Source: Massospora cicadina
Taxonomy: Eukaryota; Entomophthoromycota; Entomophthoromycetes; Entomophthorales; Entomophthoraceae
Direction of reading: 5' to 3'
DNA: 64,000 nucleotides
Assembly (NCBI GenBank): GCA_022478985.1
Contig: JAKSZP010008013.1
Span: 62,001-126,000 of the forward strand
The notes under the pieces were generated by a model, which was not told where the DNA came from, ran no database searches, and saw only the letters and a program-made list of their open reading frames with translations. The translations under genes and the position numbers were made by a program. Of this stretch, positions 33,322 through 44,492 are shown piece after piece (positions within the stretch are counted from its first letter, which is position 1; the number at the start of each line of letters is the position of its first letter).

Positions 33322-33425
33322 GAAGGCCTGAAGGGCTTAGGGGCCTGAAGGCTCAAAGGACATGAGGGACTCAAAGGATCTGAAGGTCCCCGTGAACTTC
33401 AAGGGCCCTCAGGTCCTGCAGCCCC
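33322..33425 (+). other. Collagen-like Gly-X-Y tract in EB gag
   Basis: After one in-frame stop the triplets read RLK, GHE, GLK, GSE, GPR, ELQ, GPS, GPA, with glycine kept at most first positions; GLK and GLG precede them. Its location matches the tract in E1 gag. Both tracts lie upstream of the same conserved DP(L/M)xS block. Confidence 0.6.
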
Positions 33426-34232
33426 ACTCCTGAAGGCCCTGGCGACCCATGAGGATGTGCTAGCAGCCTTGTCTGCCTTAAGCGATCAAATTAGTAATGT
33501 AGCTCAGGGGTGCAAACTCCAAGTGGACGTAGTCCCCCTTGACCCTATGGTCTCCATTGAGGCACTGTTAAGCGAAATGGACAATTCAGCGTCTTCATTA
33601 AGCTTACATATAGTCGCATCACTAAAATAAACATACTTGTTGAGGGTTTGACACACATATGACCACCCTTGAGAGCCATCTTCACCTTCAAGGCACCGAT
33701 ATTCAATCCCTAAAAGAGCAGGTTGCATGTAAGGCTTCCGTTTCCTCACTCAATAAAAACTGGGATGATATCTATGAGGATCTCAAAGACCTATGGCAAC
33801 AGTTAGACCAGCAGGCCCCCCATGACTATGCAGAGACTAATATCTCCAAGCCGGCGCCCATCCCTGGTGTTAACACCCTCTACACTCTTCTTTTAACAAA
33901 TTCTAAACCTAATTTTAAAATAAGGTATAAGACCTTCTAGAAGCATTGCCTCCTTCTAGTACACATATGAGAGTTCCATTGTGGAGGCCACCAACTGGCA
34001 GAAGGTGAAGCATATCCACTCCTGACTCAACAGCACTGTCCAGGAGATCACTACCCCAATTTGAAGGAGTGTAACATCTGTAAACTGCTGTAAGGCCTTA
34101 ATCCAAGTTTTGGCAGCAATCAAACCCTGGCAAACCAAAAACAAGCGTTCATGGTTATCCGCCTGAATAGAGGAGAAAACCCCATGGTGTTTGCCAGCCG
34201 TTTTTATACCAAAGCACAGCCATTAGTCAATA

Positions 34233-34283
34233 CCAATTGTATCACCTTTTTTTAGTACTAGATGGTGCCAATTGTATCACCTT
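34233..34283 (-). mobile_element. M5: ultra-short A-tailed insertion in EB gag
   Basis: Insert 34249-34267 (19 bp). On the minus strand it reads CACCATCTAGTACT plus five A (six if the A/T at the repeat edge is counted). Perfect 16-bp direct repeats CCAATTGTATCACCTT lie at 34233-34248 and 34268-34283. The residues CITL before the insert reappear after it. Confidence 0.85.
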
Positions 34284-34699
34284 AGATGACGCTATCACCA
34301 CTTTCATCTCATCATTGGAATCCTACCTCAAGGTTCAAATGCATATTATAAGACAGAAGGATTGGTTTACCTGCATCCAGATAATTAAAGGAGCACTTAA
34401 CGAGATCCCTGCGTCGACCCTACGCTCTAAGGCTACCATTTTGGGTCCCTCTAACCCTCCTTGAGTCTATATGGTAAAAAGACAGAAAAATTCTCAATCT
34501 CAATGTACCTACTGTTAAACTTTTCTCTCTTACTGCAAACACTTTTGCAACATATTCGATTCAAGTTTTAGGTAAGCTTAATAATCTCATCAAGAAATTA
34601 GTGTGCACCCAATGTCAGGTAGCAGTTGGGTGAGAAAATTTAAGGGCACAGGAGTAAGCCCCACACCAAAAAAGTTTTGTAAACGCCCCAGTGACACCA

Positions 34700-35970
34700 G
34701 CAGCCTAGATAAAATTTAGTAGTAAAAAACTGGCAGTTGGAATTTCCCCAGAAATTTTGGCCTGGAAAGTGCACTACAACCAGTTCATCAATACGCCACA
34801 CTCCCAGTCACTGTTGTCAGTGGAGCATGGGGTGCGAGTCTTCCTGGATATACAACAAACGGCGCTTTGAGAAGTTTTGTAAAGATGTACACACATTTTC
34901 CAAACGCAGTGTACATCACACCGCAATCCATGCCTCGCGGTTGGCTGGATTTTGGGTTCAAAAACAAAAATGCGGCAGATGAAGCTGCAAAAGTGCGGGT
35001 GTTGGTGAACCTCCCATATGGTCAATGGGCAGTTGTCACGAAGCGCACTTGTTGGACTAGATCTAACCAAATTTGTGTAGCTTTTGACTTCCTTCCTACA
35101 ACAATTAATTTTACCGTGCTGGAGCACCACCTGAAGGCTGGGCTCACCAAATATGGGGAATTCTAATCCTTTGAGATGCAGCACTTTACGCTTATGCTGG
35201 ACCTGTGAACATGCAAAGCGATTGCTGTTCTCATCCCATCTGTGTGGGTAGCATAAGCTTTAACTCAAATCCCTTAAACCGCTTTTGTGGAAATTGATGG
35301 GTAAGAAACCCGCCCATTCTGGGTCACTGTGGATAACGCGCCTCCTATCTGAACCTTCTGTCATGCTTTTGGCCACAATGCCCATACCTGCCCTGCCAAG
35401 GAGGTCATTACTCAAGCTGAAATCATCCCATATGCAATGTGCGGTGCAGACGCCCACTATGAACTGGCAATAGACACTGACGCCGCCTTCCCATGGGGCG
35501 TGCCTGGGTGCTACATCCAAGTGAAGCCTGTGTATCCACAGGAGAATAAGAAGGCCAAGCAGGCCCACAGAGCGGCGGCCAAGGTGGCAGCCATGGCCGC
35601 ATCTGTGATTTCACCCAGCCAGCTCCAGGAGGACATTGAATCATTCACTGCGGAAGCAACTTGAGAATCCTTTCACCATTAAGATTGGGCCACCCAAGCT
35701 GACGACCTAATGGGTGAGTCAGATTCACCCACCCAATGCTACCAAGCCTTAATCAAAACTGAGTTGCCCACCAATCTACTTTCCGAAATTTTGTCAACAT
35801 GTGATGGTGCACTACAGGTGCACACCACACCAAAAAAATTTAAAGGAGGAAATAAACAGAAGGCAAAAGCCAACATCAACCCCACTGCAAAAGCTACCCA
35901 TAATGAACCTTACTCCTTAGCACAGAATACCCGCGCTGCCACACAGTGACATGCTGAAAAAGAGAATGCT
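34700..35970 (+). pseudogene. LINE A1 ORF1 (RNA-binding protein)
   Basis: Open pieces at 34867-35166 and 35437-35664 contain PRGWLDFGFKNKNAADEAAK and ICVAFDFLPTTINFTVLEHH, homologous to LINE B ORF1. The knuckle region reads TFCHAFGHNAHTC, but the codon for the first Cys is TGA. A2 keeps that Cys and has Phe at the second instead. An Ala/Lys-rich tail follows. ORF1 would coat LINE RNA. Confidence 0.7.
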
Positions 35971-35999
35971 TAAGGTCATGGGTGCCCTTCCCCTTGCAC

Positions 36000-36720
36000 C
36001 TAAGGTGTAATGGGGAGCCTTTACTATAGGGACGTCGAACATAGCTGGACTCAAAGCCTCGCCATCCCAGGCTAGAAACTGAGTTTATAAAAAATAATTT
36101 ACCTGTGGACATTCTGGACATTCAGGAAACCCATTGTCCATGCAGTGCAGAGGGCACATGGGCAACCATGCTCCTCCCTTCCCTTTCCTTTTGGTCACTG
36201 CACTGTGGGGGTGCTTATTCAAGTGACCCATAATTTTAAGTTTATTTCATCAACATTGTACCTCAATGGCCATGTCCTTGATGTATCCTTTTCATGGGAT
36301 GACGGAGTGCATGTTGTCATTATCATATATTCCCCAACCTGTGCACGAGCTCATTAGTAATTCTTCTCAGCCTTTAACTTCCTCCCTCTTCCCACTGACC
36401 CATTTGTTGTAGGCGACATGAACTGCTGGACCAACCCAGCCACTGACCGCTGGCCCTCATCACCTATACCCCCGCAGGGACACGTAGAACTTCACGTTCT
36501 TAAAGCCACTTTGGGGTTGTTTGATACTCTGCTGCTTCATGCACCACTGCTCCAAAACATGTTTCATCCCCATGTGCACAACAGCCATCTGAGGTCTATG
36601 TCCCACATTGACCTTATTCTCACACCTTTTAAATTTCAGTCCCAAATTGCACACTTTACAATGACAAAACTTGATTTATCTGACCACAGGATGGTATCAG
36701 TTTCCTTCTCTTTGTCATAA
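36000..36720 (+). pseudogene. LINE A1 ORF2: apurinic-type endonuclease domain
   Basis: Contains GTSNIAGLKA-like (about 36030) and IQETH-like remnants at the start, VGDMNCW (36412), SHIDLILTPF (36602) and LDLSDHRMVSVSF (36672). These are the GDxN, D-L-I and SDH motifs of APE-type LINE endonucleases that nick the target DNA. In the first part stops occur; 36418-36720 is open. Confidence 0.78.
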
Positions 36721-37349
36721 CCAGCGGCACAGGCGCCAAAGTGGTTCATACTCTGCCCAGCTGAGATCATGTTGCCCAGGTTTTCCTCGTGGGTGGACAC
36801 TGAAACTTTGGCTCCAGAATTTACCGTACTGTTATTGCAGACCCACTTTCTATCTGGTCAACCTAAGTGAACACCATCTGCCAGGAATGCCACATTTCAT
36901 CACGTCGCTCTTGGGCTGCCTCAGCAGTCATTTTGTGCACGCTGGCAGAAGTGGACCACCTGGAATATAATGTCCCAAAAGCAGGCTACAGCCCAGCTTG
37001 GGGTCGCAAGTGGTCAGAAGTGTCTGCTCGCCTCAACACTGGTAAGACAACATAAATATCGGGTTTGTGTTTAGTATAAGGCAAAGCATATAACAGCGGG
37101 TGACAAATGCTCCGCTAACTTTTAAAAATTCTGTACACTGCAACAGAGCTTGGCCTGCACACAGGTTCGGTGGCCAGACCACTACATCGCAGATACTCCA
37201 GCTGAAGTGGCAATTGAAGTAAAAAATTATTACTCCAAATTGTATCGCTCCAATCCAGTTCAGCCTGCTGAAGTTGACACATTTTTTTGAAAGTGCACAT
37301 ATCTGTACTGTTTCCCATTATCCAGAGTTGATGATTTTAATTTCTCAGG

Positions 37350-38400
37350 ACAAACTCTGGTTCACTTTTCACGGTGCACTGTACAGAAAAACCCTGGTCT
37401 AGATGGGATTTCTTATGAATTCTATAAGAAATATTTCAAATATTTTCCTCCTTACTGCTCACCTCAATGAACCAGTACCTATTGGAAATGCGCCTCCTCC
37501 CTGGAGGACAAGAGGCCTACATGATAAACGTTGTACAAGAAAGGGGATAAGCTGGCCTTGGCCAACTGGCGTCCCATATCACTTACTAACACAGATACTA
37601 AACATTTTACCAAAATCATGGCAAACCGCCTAGGGGCAGCTGCCTCTGAAATCATTTCCCCTGAGCAATTTGGTTTCATTCCCAAATGGTCTAATTTGGG
37701 ACAACATACACACCATAGCAAACGTCTGCTAATCCACGGCTTCTAGAGAACTTGTATTTCTAGACCATCAGAGAGCCTATGATAGAGTCAATTGGGGATT
37801 ATCTCAAAGCCTGCATCCACAAGTTCCACCTCCCCCATCGTTTCATTAATTGGGTGATGTTGCCCACGGAATCTGCCACAATGGCTGTGCGTGTCCCTGG
37901 CTTCCTCACGAATGTAGTTCACCCTCAAAGGGGCCTACACCAAGGGGACCCTCTAAGCCCAAACTTATATAACTTCAGCCTTGACCCACTTCTTTGCAAT
38001 GTAAATGCCAGTCTTACTGGTGTCCATGTTCAAGGCCAAGCACCAGTCAAGATGTGGCATTTGCCAATATTTGTGTGGTTGGGGTATCTAACAATCATGA
38101 TGCACGCGCGCTTGAAGCTACTATCCAGGTTTACTCCAGGGTAAGTAATGCAGCACTTAACGCCTCCAAAACCGAAATTATTCTCCTTGGTTGGTACTAA
38201 GCCTGCTGGTCCCCAGCGCCCCGTTTTCTACCTGCTTCAGCAACTTGCTCACGGGTTTTCTTGCCCTTCCCTTCCCACCCCACACCGCCCCGCTCGTGCT
38301 CCTCTTTGTGCCAAGACCAACTGTAAGCCCTGTCCGCCATTTGGGGTGTGGCTATAGGCGTAAGAATACGCCCCAACGGTGATGGAGCACCATATCCTGG
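37350..38400 (+). pseudogene. LINE A1 ORF2: reverse transcriptase domain
   Basis: Motifs in order: KKGDKLALANWRPISLTNTD (37534), then ISPEQFGFIPK (37655). A frame change leads to FLDHQRAYDRVNWDYL-like sequence (37760) and RGLHQGDPLSPNLYNFSLDP (37938). The catalytic position reads AFANICVVG (38057) instead of the FxDD seen in A2. Then SNAALNASKTEI. The active site is lost. Confidence 0.82.
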
Positions 38401-39655
38401 AAAACGGTACAAAACGCATAGATTTACTAAAAGCCCACCAAACCTCTCTTACAGGCAAGGTAATGCTAGCCAACTCTATGCTCCTTTCTAAAGTTTGGTT
38501 TGGGTACCACGCCATCGCTTTTTCCCCTTATTTCTTCAAGTCATTATATGCCCTTCTGCAAGAGTGGCTTGGTTAGGCCGCCCGCCAACAGTGCGCCTGG
38601 ATGTCATGTTTGGCCATCGCCATAGTGGTGGCATAGGCCTGCTCAACTATGAGGTCCACGCCGCCAAAATCCTTGGCACTTAGATGACTGCAGTCACCAA
38701 CCTGACAATCTCAGCCCAGCACTGGTCACGCGCAGCCCGTTCCAACTTCTCCCACGCCCTGGGACTCAGCAATCCTACTCACCCCATTCTCTGTTAAAGT
38801 ACCTTACCTCACACCCTTCTGCTGCAGGCCCACATGGGATGTCGCCCCACTTCAAAGGGTTTCTACTCTCCATGCGGACTGTTGAGTGGAGAATTTGCAT
38901 CAGTAAGCACACCTCCCAGAGGGGGCGCCCTACTCCTCAGTTCACCCAGGAAGTACAAAGCCAATCCACTCTGAACAACGTGATACCCATGAGGACTCCT
39001 GTCATGTCCAGGGTAAACTACATGGACATGTTGGACATCCCCTACTCCCTCAATACACAGAAAGACATTTGGAAGTATGCCCACCACCTTCTTCTGCAGC
39101 CACATGTTTGTTCCCACGTGTGGCGCTGCTTGAGATGGGTATACCATACTGCCAAGCGCTCTAACGCTTTGCACTCATCTTGTGTCATGTGTGACCAGTA
39201 TGGAACTTTGGTTCACCGCCTGGAAGAGTTCCCTCCATTAAAAGCGATCTGGCGTGAGGTCCAGCGTCTCTTTCACCAGGATCAGAAACAGCCCTTCAGC
39301 CTATCTAAGGACATCTTCGCCTTGTCCTTGATTTTCCCTATATCATCTTCCCTCATAGCCTTATTGGTTGCAATCGCTATGTGGACTATCCACATGGTCT
39401 GTCTTGGATGCTATCTCAGTCACTACTCCCACTCTTTAGGAAGCTGTACGCAAGTTCCAGTCACGACTTGCGACCACTTTCAAGCTTGGATGTTTGGGTA
39501 CCTACCATCTCATTGCAATCAGTTGGTCTCATCCTGGTTTCCAGTTTGGTTCATCACTTCAGATCCCTTCCTTCATATGTGTCAATAGTGGCGCAAGCCC
39601 CTGCACACGTAATCCCCCTTCCAATTATTGACGTTCCCACTGGCAACATGAGATA
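38401..39655 (+). pseudogene. LINE A1 ORF2: C-terminal region with zinc knuckle
   Basis: A 249-residue open stretch (38839-39588) follows shorter pieces. It includes MRTPVMSRVNYMDMLDIPYS and CVMCDQYGTLVHRLEEF, matching CX2CX7HX4C in A2 (final Cys replaced by Phe here). This is the usual C-terminal zinc region of LINE ORF2 and not a separate gene. Confidence 0.75.
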
Positions 39656-39777
39656 GCGTTTGCTTCTCTGGGGTGTCCTCCCTTGATGATGTTAGCTTTG
39701 TTAGTTTACATATCAGAAGTGTCTATCCCCTGGTCGTCCTTCTCTGAATAAAAATCAAATTCAATGTACCTACAGTT

Positions 39778-41000
39778 TCAGATTCAAGCATAGCGCCAAG
39801 ACCTTCTGGAAGCAACTTTCCAAGAAGGCAAGAAAATGGCCGTCAGCATAAAGCACGAGGTGCTCCATGCTGACATCCATACCACGCCTCAAAAATCCTC
39901 TATAACCTTGAACTTACCTGGAGCTATTATACCTGGAGAAGAATTTTCAGTACCCATTAATAATAAAGAAGCTGATACTTCTTACTCTTCTTCCAATGAC
40001 TCTCGCATGTTTCTTACACTACCTCCCCAGTTTGTAAGTCTGGTCACTCACGTCACAGTTTGAGTTCATAAGATGCCAATCTTTACCATAGTCGACAGTG
40101 CTCTCCCATGAATGTCACATTGTCCAAGCTTTATGAAAACGCATCAAGATCACTCCAGACTTACCCACTATATAGAGTATGGCACGGCTGGCCAAAATGT
40201 ACCTGATCTATAGGAGCCTACTCTATATATATAAGGTTCAGAAAGCTCGCTGTAAACACCCCCGCTGTTTCACTAGATGACTCCTAGATATGACCTGCTC
40301 CTTTGGGACTCAGTTCCTTTGAGACTCCTCAGTATTAGTATATTACAATGACGGCTTTCTATCCTACTTGGGCATTGGGTCCATCTATTCTTCAAAACCT
40401 CTTGCAACTCTAAGATTGAGGTCAAAGCCTGAGATTGTTTACTGGAGATTGAAGGCCAAATCAATTGTCTCAAATATCACATAAGGGGCTCTTGAGTCCA
40501 AGCCCCCTACTGTTGATGGGTAAGAAGGCATGCCAATCTATTTACCTAGGGCGACTACAATACCTCCAAAGACCAAGTCATTGCCAACATCTGGTCTATG
40601 TTAACATCCCCTTTGGTTATCGAATGGAAATCTGAAGACTAAACAACCCATCCACCAAGGAGGTGCTAATCTTCCCGGGATTTTAGATTCAGCTTATGCC
40701 AGATCTATATCATTGTTGCTGGCTAACCCTACTGACAAACCAAAATGGTAGGTCCAAGCAGACCTGCAACCTATATCCGCCTCCTACCAGTGGAGGCTGT
40801 TGATGTCCGTAGTTTTGAATGCCTAAGAGAATTTGGTTTTAATGCGCCCCATTGGTGGGCCTGGTCTATTCCAGTATTTGTTAGGATCTCCCTACCAACC
40901 AACAACGCAAGGTTCAAGGGCTGTTGGAGGAGTATCTGTACCTATCTTTGGCCTCAACCTACAACTTTGGGAGAATGAACGGAGTCCTACATCATGTGTA
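39778..41000 (+). pseudogene. EB gag-pol junction and protease region
   Basis: EB resumes after LINE A1. A 75-residue open piece (39836-40063) has PGEEFSVPINNKEAD. At about 40070, KMPIFTIVDSALP resembles the protease active site (DSGA), with Gly replaced by Ala. The remainder up to the reverse transcriptase has many stops and no further motif I can place. Confidence 0.5.
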
Positions 41001-42300
41001 GACTGAGGATGCTCCCCCTTCTGATCCCAACCTTACTGAAAGAGAAAGGTTGAAGAAGCCCAGGTGGCAGTGGATCTCAGACATTACTCGACATCAGACT
41101 CCTTGCACCATCACGCAGCCATTGTGCCTATCCTCTTCTGCTGGTTCAGAAGAAGGACAGCAGCTACCAGGTTGTGATGGATTACTGGTGAAACAACTCC
41201 ATCACCAAGAAGGACAGTTATCCACTACCACATATTGATGATTTCCTCCATCTACTCGCCGGTTCACAGTATTTTCTGCAATGGACCTTGCTAGTGTATA
41301 TTGACAAGTTGAGCTCGCTCTGGAATATCAAGCCAAGTGTGCTTTTATAGATAACGAGGGACTATTTGAGCCCACAAGGATGTCCCAGGGCCTCTGTAAC
41401 GCCCAGCCACTTTACAACGGACCAAGATGAGATCCTCAGGGACTTGAAGCTGTTGTGCATCCTATTCTACCTAGATGATATTACTGTTTTCTCGTGAGCC
41501 TTTAATGGACACATCAAACATCTCAAATAAGTTTTCAAACGGCTCTGGAAGGCTTATATAAAGCTTGAACCTTTGAGGTACTCTTTCTTCCAGTTAGAAA
41601 TGGAGTTTCTGGGACACAAAGCCTCGAAGGATGGCATCCAGCCTATACTAGACAAAGTCAACACCATCAAAAGAAAGTCGCGCCCCAGAGCATAAAGGAC
41701 ATTCAGTTGTTCCTAGGCATGGTAGGCTAAAATCATCAGTTTATCCCCAGTTTGCAAATCTAGTCGAGCTGCTATTATATCTTCTACGAAGAATGTGCCA
41801 TTTGAATGGCGGCCTGAACTAGAACAGGCTTTTAATGCCTTGAGAGTTACTCTATGTGCAAAACCCATTCTAGTCAATCCACAGTTTGACCACCCTTCTT
41901 GTTGTTTAGGGATACAAGCTATATCGCTTCAGGGCTATCCTAGCCCAGCACAACAAAAATAAGGTCAAACATCACATGGCCTATTTTAGTAAGACACTGA
42001 GTAAAGCTTAACAGAACTAAAGCGTTACTGAGAGGGAGTGCCTGGCTGTCTTGATAGCCATCAACCATTTTTGGCTTTCTCTATGGTACCCACTTTATTA
42101 TTGCCACTGAATACTCCTCGCTCTGGTGGCTATAGCAAATGAAGGACCCAAATGGCCGTTTATCCAGATGGCCTTACAACTGCAGAGCTATGATTTCACC
42201 ATTGTCCATCATGCGGGTGCAATTCACCAAATTTCTTACAGCCTCTCCAGGATGCCAGTGCTAGAAGCTTTGAACGCCGAGAGAGGACCAGATGTATGAT
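41000..42300 (+). pseudogene. EB reverse transcriptase and RNase H
   Basis: SAMDLASVY-VELALEYQAKC (about 41275), EGLFEPTRMSQGLCN (about 41360) and FYLDDITVFS (about 41465) are present, with both aspartates of YxDD kept. RNase H-like blocks follow: AYFSKTLSKA and NYSVTERECLAVLIAINHF (about 41980-42070), then LQLQSYDFTIVHHAGAIH (about 42172). Frames are shifted several times. Confidence 0.75.
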
Positions 42301-42459
42301 CTAAAAGCTCAACCTGAGTGATGGGAGTGGAAACTCCCAAGGTCCAAGCGGAGCTCTGAAGGATGACCTGAGACACATAAATTAAGGACAGGCTGCTCTA
42401 CAAGAGGGTCAATAAGAAATTGTTCCCTTATGTCTGCCCTTCTTCCCAAACCAATGTTA

Positions 42460-43300
42460 TTCTAGAGGGCCATTCTACTGTGTGACACAAGGCGGTTATG
42501 GAGACTCACAAATGGATGAAGTCACAATGTTACTGTGACCAGATGGTAGAGACCATCAAAAAGGTCTTGGAGGCATTTATGACTTGCTGATCCCATGGCT
42601 GAGCCAATTGTCAACTTTAACACTCAGTCATTGCCCCAATGGGGCCCTTCAATGTTTTTTCATCATCAATTTGGTGGGCCCTTTTACCACTGGGGTGCAT
42701 GGCCATAAGTATATTCTCCTAACCGTGGATAATCTAACCAAGTGGGTAGAAGCGATTTCAGTTCTAGCTGCCACTGCCAAAGCCACAGCCCTCATTCTTC
42801 TTCAATCCATTTTTACTCACCATGGGTGCCCCCAAACTTTTCTTTTGGACAACGGTTTGAACTTCACTTCACAGATAGTACAAGAACATACCTCGCTGTT
42901 CAACAATAACCAGATTTTCACCGCCCCTAACCACCCATCAACTAATGGGGCGGTAGAACGCATTAACAGAACTCTTATCTCCATTTTACATAAGATGGCT
43001 GACTCAGATCCTGCTCGCTGGAACCACTACCTACCCAGCGCATTGCTTGCCTGTAGGATAAGCTACCCTGAGTCATCAAGATGTCCCCATTTGAAGCCCT
43101 GTATGGGCGTGCTCCCCGGCTAGCAAGTAGCATTCAGCCATTACTTGAGACCTCCACGCCTGAGAACTATGAGTTAACTATGAGAGCTTTAGCCAATGAA
43201 ACTGTTTGTCTTCAAGCCCTAGCCACATAAGGCATTGTCACCACTACAGGAAGAGAGACATCCTGATTTAATCTTTGCTGACACTCCTTACCAAGCTTTT
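42460..43300 (+). pseudogene. EB integrase
   Basis: The long open stretch 42584-43123 (179 residues) starts after the decayed zinc region. It has NLVGPFTTGVHGHKYILLTVDN (first Asp), CPQTFLLDNGLNFTSQIVQ (second Asp) and APNHPSTNGAVERINRTL (Glu), so D, D and E are all visible. HYLPSALLACRISY follows, then a frameshift and KMSPFEALYGRAPR. It is the best preserved integrase core in the window. Confidence 0.85.
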
Positions 43301-43509
43301 AATTAGGTGAACTCTTTCTCTTCTATCACCATTGACCAGGAGGTTGACAGAATAAGCTCAAAGTTATTTGGTCTGCACCTTATAAAAATATTTATAAGGT
43401 GAAGTCAGAGCATCTCATTGCCAACGTCACCCAGGAGACCTTAGTTAATAGGGTTCATGTCCAGTTCCTTCAGCCCTATTCCCCCTCCACAGGACGTTGA
43501 GGGGGGCGT

Positions 43510-43979
43510 TGTTGGTATTTGAGATGAAAACAGAAAACTTCACAATTCCAAATTGAGCCGCAATAATTTGACTCTTAAGACTATTTGAACTGAGCCTTAT
43601 TTTGATGGTACCAAACTCAAATTCAATCAAGAATAATCAAGGTTTGGGAATTGCTGGAGACAACTTCAGGAAATTTGTCCCCACTTCCTAAATCGCAAGA
43701 GGCGCGCCCTCCACCGCTCCAGCCTTGGGGGCAACAAAGTAAAAAGAGGGTGCTGCCCATGCGGTCAATATGGAAGGCCAAAAAAGATCTTATATGGATG
43801 GGGCCACAAAGATACTTAAGGCACCATGTCCTTATGCACCTTATAAATATCAATATATTTTAATCAAATAAGTATTCTATATTTAGTTCAGCTTTACTTT
43901 TAATGAACTCTATGCTAATTTTCAGCTTCAAGCCCACCTTCAAACCTCAGCAGCAATCTAGAGAAGTATATTGCCAACA
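43510..43979 (+). repeat. EB 3' LTR
   Basis: 470 bp from TGTTGGTATTTGAG to ATTGCCAACA, preceded by a G-rich polypurine tract (about 43495-43508). It aligns with 32083-32552. Confidence 0.87.
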
Positions 43980-44431
43980 CTGCCAAATGGTCATCTTAAG
44001 TGGACCTCAGTTTCATTTGACTTAGGTATTTTACTCACCAAATTTGCCCTATCAAAAAATATGTTACAAGGGTACTATACCATCTGTGATGCATCGCCTG
44101 ACTAAGAGCCTCCTTTCCAGATGCCACCTCCCATTAATGTTATTAATTCTTTTTCTTTTAGGGTTTATTTGTTGATTAAACATATAAAACCCCTATTCTA
44201 TACTATAACTAAGTTATGTCATTAATTCTATATCTCGCTTTGGTACTTAACTTCAATAAATCTATATCGCCGTGCTTACCATAGGATGGATACTCTAGAT
44301 GGTGGTACATAAGCAGTAACTCGGAACCCTCTTAAAAAACAATTGTCATGCGACCTAGTCATCTTTAAGTATTGACTGTCAAGCCTCTTAGGCATAGCAC
44401 CAAAAAGATTAAAAATGGAAGCCTGACAGGC

Positions 44432-44449
44432 TGGTGCTCACTACAGGGG
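44432..44449 (+). promoter_or_regulatory. EF primer-binding site
   Basis: TGGTGCTCACTACAGGGG, identical to the site in E1, three bases after the LTR end. Confidence 0.75.
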
Positions 44450-44492
44450 ATCAGACAATGTTTAACAATACCTGCAACAAATTGATTGCACC

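Larger units (their letters stand above)
32614..34499 (+). pseudogene. EB gag with collagen-like tract
   Basis: Starts MENTRSPED, then a helical stretch, a collagen-like tract (about 33322-33420), a segment VVPLDPMVSIEALLSEMDNS (33528-33587) that matches E1 gag (VPIDPLSSLQSLSDELNN), and coiled-coil-like pieces (33659-33940). A capsid-like piece at 34237-34464 contains CITLDDAITTFISSLESYL and ends near LINE A1. Many stops. Insertion M5 interrupts the capsid part. Confidence 0.65.
34517..39760 (+). mobile_element. LINE A1: full-length APE-type LINE inserted in EB
   Basis: 5244 bp bounded by 17-bp direct repeats TCAATGTACCTACTGTT (34500-34516) and TCAATGTACCTACAGTT (39761-39777), 16 of 17 identical. 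The 5' end ACTTTTCTCTCTTACTGC matches LINE A2. ORF1 (34700-35970) and ORF2 (endonuclease, reverse transcriptase, C-terminal zinc region; 36000-39655) are in order. The 3' end is TGAATAAAAATCAAAT without a long poly(A). Organisation resembles Tad/L1-like LINEs without RNase H. All frames contain stops. Confidence 0.87.
32083..43979 (+). mobile_element. EB: Ty3-type element, both LTRs, split by LINE A1
   Basis: 5' LTR 32083-32552, primer-binding site 32558-32575, gag from 32614, protease near 40090, reverse transcriptase and RNase H 41000-42300, integrase 42460-43300, polypurine tract (GTTGAGGGGGG) and 3' LTR 43510-43979. LTRs begin TGTTGGTATTTGAG and end TTGCCAACA. Flanks ATGCC (32078-32082) and CTGCC (43980-43984) agree at 4 of 5 positions. 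LINE A1 occupies 34517-39760; without it the element is about 6.6 kb. Confidence 0.87.

Noticed and set aside
38839..39588. Longest open frame in the window (249 residues) as a host gene
   Set aside because: It is the C-terminal part of LINE A1 ORF2; the same sequence with its zinc motif is found in LINE A2 on the minus strand.
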